Origin: Streptomyces sp. GQFP | Lineage (GTDB): Bacteria > Actinomycetota > Actinomycetes > Streptomycetales > Streptomycetaceae | Direction: 5' to 3' | Assembly: GCF_021545335.1 (NCBI RefSeq) | Contig: NZ_CP089312.1 | Coordinates: 682,001-746,000, forward strand | DNA length: 64,000 nucleotides | Shown here: positions 59,524 to 64,000 of the stretch, in pieces | How positions within the stretch are numbered: the first letter of the stretch is position 1 | Layout of the letters: each line of letters begins with the position of its first letter | Notes under the pieces: model-generated | What the model was told of the DNA's origin: nothing | The model's database searches: none | The model's input: only the letters and a program-made list of their open reading frames with translations | Program-made: the position numbers and the translations under genes

Positions 59524-60219
59524 ATGAGTGCAGCACGGACCGGCGAGCAGACCAGCGCTCCCGCCAGTGAACGGACCAAGCCGTCACGGGCGCCCAACCG
59601 CTGGGGCGAGGGCGGCCGTCTGCGCCAGGAGATCCTGCAAGCCGCCGAGCACCTGCTGGAACAGGGCGAGCGGCCGGAGGAGATCTCACTGCGGGCCATC
59701 GCGCGGGAGGCGGGCATCACGGCGCCCGCGATCTACAAACACTTCAAAGACAAGGCCGAGCTCATGTGGACGCTGCTGGACGGCGTGTACACGACCTTGG
59801 CCGAAGACATGCGCACGGCACAGCGGTCGGCCCCCGACGACCCCTGGACGGGCCTGCGCGCCGTCATCGACACCTACGGCCGTATCGCGACCGCCGAGCC
59901 CCGCCGCTATCACCTGCTCTTCCGCATCGGCCCGGACCTCCCGCCCCTCCCCGACGCCCAGCCTCACCCGATGGGGGTGGTCCTGGACGCCTGGATCGAG
60001 GCAGTCGCTCCCTGCCTGCCCAAGTCCGTCCCCGTCGCCGAAGGCTCGCTCGATGCCGAACAGACGGCGAAACTGCTCTGGAGCGGTCTCCACGGCCAGT
60101 TCGGCCTCTACTGGAACATCCCGGATGCGGCCAAGCCCCTCGGCCGCACCGAACTCGACGCTCTGCGCGAATCGTTGCTGCTGACACTCTTCGGACCACG
60201 GCCGGATCGCCACCCATAG
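59524..60219 (+). CDS. TetR-family regulator (divergent from P450)
   Basis: 231 residues from ATG 59524; GAGGAG lies about 12 bases upstream. The 32 residues of the longer frame look unconserved. Helix-turn-helix: LRQEILQAAEHLLEQGERPE then AGITAPAIYKHFKDKAELM. The ligand domain (YHLLFRIGPDLPPLPD, LWSGLHGQFGLYW) is of the WHG/TetR_C_13 kind, as for the TetR at 43849. It probably represses the P450-ALDH-SDR operon and itself. Confidence 0.9.
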   Translation: MSAARTGEQTSAPASERTKPSRAPNRWGEGGRLRQEILQAAEHLLEQGERPEEISLRAIAREAGITAPAIYKHFKDKAELMWTLLDGVYTTLAEDMRTAQRSAPDDPWTGLRAVIDTYGRIATAEPRRYHLLFRIGPDLPPLPDAQPHPMGVVLDAWIEAVAPCLPKSVPVAEGSLDAEQTAKLLWSGLHGQFGLYWNIPDAAKPLGRTELDALRESLLLTLFGPRPDRHP

Positions 60220-60285
60220 GATTCGGCACTGCCGCCAGTCCGGTAACGGCCCATGACATCAGGGCGACGACGACAGCCGAAAATT

Positions 60286-60300
60286 CTGCATCAGGTGCAA
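60286..60300. promoter_or_regulatory. TTGCACnnnGTGCAA-type operator upstream of TetR
   Basis: CTGCAT-CAG-GTGCAA differs at two positions from the perfect palindromes at 61013 and 61031. It lies 38 bases before the TetR start at 60338. A second, weaker GTGCAA half-site is at 60312-60317. Confidence 0.6.
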
Positions 60301-60337
60301 TATCACATTGAGTGCAACGGGCTGTACGATCACCTGC

Positions 60338-60937
60338 ATGACAGGCACGGAAGTGGCCCCCGAGGGCCTGCGCGAGCGGAAGCGGCGGGAGACTCGTCGG
60401 CGCATCGCCGACGTCGGCATGCAGCTCTTTCTGACCAACGGCTTCGACGCCACGACCCTGGACATGATCGCGGCCGCCGCAGACGTCTCCCGCCGGACGT
60501 TCTTCTCGTACTTCGACTCCAAGGACGGTGTTCTCGAGACCTGGGAGACCGGCCTGGAGGACGCACTGCGCGCCGCCGTCAGCGAACAGCCGCCCCTGCC
60601 CGCGCCACTGGCCGTGACACGGCAGGCCCTGGCCCGACTGGCCACTCGCTACGAGACGGACGAAGCCCTGGCGATCGATCGGTTGATGCGGTCGACGGAC
60701 ACGCTCCTCGCGCGCAAGAAGGCCAACTACGAGCGCCAGGAGCAGATCATCGTCGACGGCCTGGCCGAACGCTGGCCGAGCCCGGACCGGCGGCACGCAC
60801 TACGGCTCGTCGCCATGGTCGGGGTCGGCACACTGCGCCTCGCCATCGAGGCCTGGAGCGCCGAGGAACACCGCGGCCCGCTGAGCGACTACCTGAGCGA
60901 GGCATTCGAGACGGTGCAGTCAGAGATGACACCGTAA
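60338..60937 (+). CDS. TetR-family regulator
   Basis: 199 residues from ATG 60338; the longer frame begins inside its operator and is rejected. Helix-turn-helix: RRRIADVGMQLFLTNGFDAT then ADVSRRTFFSYFDSKDGVL, the common FFxYFxSKD form. It shares operator motifs with the aldehyde dehydrogenase downstream and therefore probably represses both. The inducer may be an aldehyde or related compound. Confidence 0.92.
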   Translation: MTGTEVAPEGLRERKRRETRRRIADVGMQLFLTNGFDATTLDMIAAAADVSRRTFFSYFDSKDGVLETWETGLEDALRAAVSEQPPLPAPLAVTRQALARLATRYETDEALAIDRLMRSTDTLLARKKANYERQEQIIVDGLAERWPSPDRRHALRLVAMVGVGTLRLAIEAWSAEEHRGPLSDYLSEAFETVQSEMTP

Positions 60938-60976
60938 CCCGCTCCCCGCAGGACCTGCGCACTCCTCCTAAAAAAG

Positions 60977-61045
60977 TTGCACCGATTGCAAAAATGCCCC
61001 CAGTGCAGTAGCTTGCACTCGGTGCAACTTTTGCACTTGGTGCAA
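60977..61045. promoter_or_regulatory. Three tandem TTGCA/TGCAA operators upstream of aldehyde dehydrogenase
   Basis: TTGCA-ccgat-TGCAA (60977-60991), TTGCAC-tcg-GTGCAA (61013-61027) and TTGCAC-ttg-GTGCAA (61031-61045) are all perfect inverted repeats. The last two start 18 bases apart. They lie 41-109 bases before the start at 61086. Confidence 0.85.
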
Positions 61046-61085
61046 CTTTTCAGGCATGGTCAAACAGCTCCAGGAGGAGACCCCC

Positions 61086-62600
61086 ATGACTACAGCCGTG
61101 ACGCATGAAGGAACAGACACGACGGGCATCCCCGGCTCGGGTGATCAGCTGATGCTGATCGACGAGGAGCGCGTTCCCGCACTGTCGGGCCGGACGATCG
61201 ACGTCTTCAACCCGAGCACGGGCGACCTGATCGGCACGACGCCGGACGGGGAGTCTGCCGATGTCGACCGCGCCGTGGCAGTCGCCGCACGCACCTTCGA
61301 CGAGCGGGTCTGGCAGGGGCTGTCCGGTGCCGCCCGCCAGAAGATCCTCTGGCGGGCCGCCGAGCTCATCGAGGAGCACGCCACCGAGTTGGCAGCGCTG
61401 GAGTCGCTGAACAACGGCATGGTCATACCGATGGCGAACGTACTGATCGCGACCGCCGCCGAGACGATCCGCTACTACGCGGGCTGGGCGACCAAGCTGT
61501 ACGGCGTCACCAGCGAGATCTCCTCGCCCGAGGCACAGTTCCACTCCTACACGCTGCGTGAGCCGGTCGGCGTGTGCGCGCTGATCATTCCGTGGAACGC
61601 GCCGAGCACGCTGACCGTGCAGAAGCTGGCGCCCGCGCTGGCAGCCGGCTGCTCGGTGGTGGTCAAGCCGTCCGAGGAGACCCCGTTCACCGCGCTGCGG
61701 CTGGCCGAGCTGTTCGAGGAGGCGGGCGTGCCGCGCGGCGTCATCAACGTCGTGACCGGCTACGGCGAGAGTGCGGGCGCCGCGCTGGCCGCGCACGACA
61801 AGGTCGCGAAGATCGCGTTCACCGGCTCGACCGAGGTCGGCAAGCTGATCGTCCAGGCCGCGACCGGCAACCTCAAGAAGGTCACCCTGGAGCTCGGGGG
61901 CAAGTCCCCCGTCATCGTCTTCGACGACGCCGACCTCGAAGCCGCCATCGCGGGCGCGGCCAACGCCATCTTCATGCACTCCGGCCAGATCTGCGCCGCG
62001 GGCTCGCGCCTCTACGTCCAGCGTTCGGTCTTCGACAAGGTCGTCACCGGCATCGCGGAGATCGCCCAGGGCCTGAAGATCGGTCCCGGCTCGGACCCCA
62101 CCACCCAGATCGGGCCGATCGTCTCGGAGAAGCAGCTCGACCGCGTACTGTCCCTCATCGCCAGCGGCATCGAGGAGGGCGCCGAGCTGATCACCGGCGG
62201 AGAGCGCGTCGGTGACCAGGGCTACTACGTACAGCCCACGATCCTGGCCGACCCCAACCCTGGCGCCCGCGTCATCAAGGAGGAGATCTTCGGCCCGGTG
62301 CTGACCGCGATCCCCTTCGACGACATCGACGACGTCGTCGCCATGGCCAACGACACCACCTATGGCCTCGGCGCCGCGATCTGGACCAAGGACATCAACA
62401 AGTCCCACCTGCTCGCCAAGAGGATCCAGGCCGGCTTCGTCTGGCTCAACTGCCACTACGTCCTGGACAACTCCCTCCCGGCGGGCGGCTACAAGCAGTC
62501 CGGCTGGGGCCGCGAACTCGGCGCCGAGGGCCTGGACCCGTACCTGCAGACCAAGTCGGTCTTCGCCGCCCTCACCCGGGCCCCCTTCCTCAACAGCTGA
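61086..62600 (+). CDS. Aldehyde dehydrogenase
   Basis: 504 residues from ATG 61086 (CAGGAGGAG upstream). Motifs: IPWNAPSTLTVQKLAP, FTGSTEVGK, LELGGKSPV (Glu), SGQICAAGSR (nucleophile Cys). The sequence belongs with phenylacetaldehyde/betaine-type dehydrogenases. It is monocistronic, with three operators in front and a terminator behind. Its substrate may be a product of the neighbouring P450 pathway, but this is only from proximity. Confidence 0.95.
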   Translation: MTTAVTHEGTDTTGIPGSGDQLMLIDEERVPALSGRTIDVFNPSTGDLIGTTPDGESADVDRAVAVAARTFDERVWQGLSGAARQKILWRAAELIEEHATELAALESLNNGMVIPMANVLIATAAETIRYYAGWATKLYGVTSEISSPEAQFHSYTLREPVGVCALIIPWNAPSTLTVQKLAPALAAGCSVVVKPSEETPFTALRLAELFEEAGVPRGVINVVTGYGESAGAALAAHDKVAKIAFTGSTEVGKLIVQAATGNLKKVTLELGGKSPVIVFDDADLEAAIAGAANAIFMHSGQICAAGSRLYVQRSVFDKVVTGIAEIAQGLKIGPGSDPTTQIGPIVSEKQLDRVLSLIASGIEEGAELITGGERVGDQGYYVQPTILADPNPGARVIKEEIFGPVLTAIPFDDIDDVVAMANDTTYGLGAAIWTKDINKSHLLAKRIQAGFVWLNCHYVLDNSLPAGGYKQSGWGRELGAEGLDPYLQTKSVFAALTRAPFLNS

Positions 62601-62628
62601 CCCAGCGGCCAGTGCGTTGAAGCACCTT

Positions 62629-62670
62629 GCCAGGTTCGTCGCGAAACCGAGCGGTCGCGACGAGCCTGGC
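62629..62670. terminator. Terminator hairpin after aldehyde dehydrogenase
   Basis: GCCAGGTTCGTCGCGA (62629-62644) pairs with TCGCGACGAGCCTGGC (62655-62670) over 16 bases with one G-T pair and a 10-base loop. It is 28 bases after the stop. Confidence 0.85.
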
Positions 62671-62701
62671 ACTGCTTTGCCGTCCTCCAGGCTATTAAGG
62701 T

Positions 62702-62735
62702 TTGCCTTGCCTAATAAATACGGTACAGTTTCGTA
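62702..62735 (+). promoter_or_regulatory. Promoter/operator of the last TetR gene, probably leaderless
   Basis: -35 TTGCCT (62702-62707), 16-base spacer, -10 TACAGT (62724-62729); ATG is only 8 bases later, so transcription probably starts at or near the A of ATG. TACG at 62719-62722 and CGTA at 62732-62735 give an inverted repeat over the -10, suited to autorepression. Confidence 0.65.
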
Positions 62736-62737
62736 CT

Positions 62738-63310
62738 ATGCAATCGAGAGCGCGCATCAGGGAACGCGAGCGCCACATCCTCAGCGTCGCCGCCGAGCTG
62801 CTCAGTGAAGTCGGCTTCGACCGGCTTACGTTCGATGCCATGGCAGCCAGGGCGGGCGTGTCCAAGACGACCCTCTACCGACGCTGGTCAAGCAAGCACG
62901 AATTGGTCATCGACGCCGTACGCCGCCGGGTGGACTTCTCCTTCACCGTGCCGGACCAGGGGAACTTCCGCGCCGACGTGCTGCAGGCCCTGAAGCTGGT
63001 CAGTGAGTGGCTGCGGCGGGACGCGGCGATACTGCGCACCCTCATCGACGCCGGCCGTCGTGACGCGGACCTGCGCGAGGAGACCGACCGCCAGATCGCC
63101 CAGCCTTTCGACGACATGTGGGAAGAGGTCATCGACCGGGCCCATGACCGCGGGGAGCTGCGCTCCGACGTGGACCTCTCCTGGCTCAACGAGCTGGCGC
63201 AAGGCGTGCTGATCAACCGGCTTCTCGTGGTGGACGACCCCGTCACCGACGCGTATCTCGAGCGCCTGACGGACGAGATCATCGTCCCCGCCTTCGCGCA
63301 CCCCGCCTGA
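62738..63310 (+). CDS. TetR-family regulator
   Basis: 190 residues from ATG 62738. There is no ribosome binding site, which fits a leaderless mRNA. Helix-turn-helix: ERHILSVAAELLSEVGFDRL then AGVSKTTLYRRWSSKHELV (YRRW form). The ligand domain is of the TetR_C_11 kind (ILRTLIDAGRRDADLREE). It precedes the siderophore-interacting protein by 24 bases, so the two probably form one unit and it may control that gene. Confidence 0.92.
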   Translation: MQSRARIRERERHILSVAAELLSEVGFDRLTFDAMAARAGVSKTTLYRRWSSKHELVIDAVRRRVDFSFTVPDQGNFRADVLQALKLVSEWLRRDAAILRTLIDAGRRDADLREETDRQIAQPFDDMWEEVIDRAHDRGELRSDVDLSWLNELAQGVLINRLLVVDDPVTDAYLERLTDEIIVPAFAHPA

Positions 63311-63334
63311 CACTCCCCGCCAACCGGAGACACC

Positions 63335-64000
63335 ATGCCCAGACTCAAGGCGCCGACCCAGCGGAGGATGCTCCGCGCCGCGGTCTCGCGTACCGAACGC
63401 ATCAGCCCGAGCTTCGTCACCCTGACCGTCCAGGATCCTGACCTGGCGGACTTCGATCCCATGGGGTTCGACCAGGGCATCCGCCTGTTCTTCCGCCGCG
63501 ACGGGCAACAGGAACTCGCCATGCCGACCGCCTCGCACAACGGCTGGCTGGCGCAGTACCTGGTCATGCGGCCGGCCACCCGGCCCTGGGTGCGCAACTA
63601 CACCGTGCGCGCCTTCCGTCCCGACGCGTGCGAACTGGACATCGAGTTCGCCCTGCACGGCGACGCGGGCCCCGCCTCGGCGTTCGCCTCCCGCGCCCGC
63701 CCGGGCGACCCGGTGGGACTGTTCGCCGAGGGAGTCGGGTACCTCCCCACAGCGACGGCTCAGTCACAACTGCTGGTGGCCGACGAGAGCGCCGTACCGG
63801 CTGTCCTCGCCATCCTGGAACAGGCGCCCGAGGACCTCGTCGCGGACGCCTATCTGGAAGTGCCGACCGAAGACGACATCCGACCGGTCACGGCACCCGC
63901 CGGAGTCACCGTGCACTGGCTGCCGCGCGACGACCACGCCGCCATCCCGGGACGACTCGCTCTGGAGACGGTCACGACCTCCTGGAAGCTCCCCCCGGAC
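63335..64000 (+). CDS. Siderophore-interacting protein, FAD-binding (3' end cut by window)
   Basis: 222 codons are open from ATG 63335 (ACCGGAGAC upstream) to the window end. The N-terminal FAD barrel has VSRTERISPSFVTLTV, a DQGIRLFF segment, and RNYTVRAF (the RxYTxR flavin motif), then FALHGDAGPASAFASRARPG. The following NAD(P)H-like domain starts near LLVADESAVPAVLAILEQ. The protein is of the ViuB/YqjH/SIP family, which releases iron from ferric siderophores by reduction. Usual length is 250-300 residues, so about 30-80 are missing. Confidence 0.9.
   Translation, partial: MPRLKAPTQRRMLRAAVSRTERISPSFVTLTVQDPDLADFDPMGFDQGIRLFFRRDGQQELAMPTASHNGWLAQYLVMRPATRPWVRNYTVRAFRPDACELDIEFALHGDAGPASAFASRARPGDPVGLFAEGVGYLPTATAQSQLLVADESAVPAVLAILEQAPEDLVADAYLEVPTEDDIRPVTAPAGVTVHWLPRDDHAAIPGRLALETVTTSWKLPPD

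Overview
High-GC actinobacterial DNA, very probably a Streptomyces-type chromosome. The signs are strong G/C bias at third codon positions, many GTG starts and 4-base ATGA/GTGA gene overlaps, F420-type enzymes, an Excalibur protein, many TetR regulators, Tat lipoproteins and a secreted alpha-lytic-type protease. All coordinates and calls come from reading the sequence and from recognising families; no database search was run.

Layout. 0-5.4 kb: a partial ECF sigma factor, a two-subunit molybdenum hydroxylase (IorA/IorB type), and a divergent NarL-type two-component pair. 5.4-8.3 kb: decayed, chimeric genes. 7.3-31.8 kb: a large acyl-CoA catabolic island. It holds four acyl-CoA dehydrogenases, two APH-fold kinases, five intact short-chain dehydrogenases, two enoyl-CoA hydratases, a thiolase, a non-thiolytic thiolase homologue with its DUF35 partner, an acyl-CoA synthetase, an MBL hydrolase, EthD and SnoaL-like proteins, a TetR regulator and a Fe3+-type ABC transporter. 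Several of its promoters carry the same palindrome, TGAACTgAGTTCA, placed at or just after the -10 box, so most of the island looks like one regulon. It ends in a broken alcohol dehydrogenase beside the 3' end of tRNA-Pro(GGG).

32-34.4 kb: secreted or envelope proteins (Excalibur, NPP1/NLP necrosis-type protein, YceI). 35-43.8 kb: a sugar or sugar-acid locus with a LacI regulator, a GH43/GH32-like propeller, an enolase-superfamily dehydratase, a sugar ABC transporter and a Gfo/Idh/MocA oxidoreductase, with two LacI-type operators in the central divergent promoter. 43.8-49.4 kb: TetR, a hydroxyacid-dehydrogenase/CMD fusion, P450, F420-type reductase, SDR-like protein, TetR. 49.6-50.5 kb: a secreted ribosome-inactivating protein. 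50.9-53.8 kb: an OmpR-type two-component system bracketed by two related lipoproteins. 54.1-55.4 kb: a secreted serine protease. 55.6-64 kb: SDR, aldehyde dehydrogenase and P450 (minus strand) opposite TetR, TetR, aldehyde dehydrogenase, TetR and the start of a siderophore-interacting protein.

Main hypothesis: the 8-25 kb island pairs free-standing APH-like kinases with ACAD10/11-type acyl-CoA dehydrogenases. That is the gene logic of phosphorylation-dependent 4-hydroxyacyl-CoA catabolism. The same island also holds a FadE28/FadE29-like dehydrogenase pair and an Ltp2/DUF35-like pair, as used for bulky ring or side-chain acyl-CoAs. The substrate cannot be read from the sequence.
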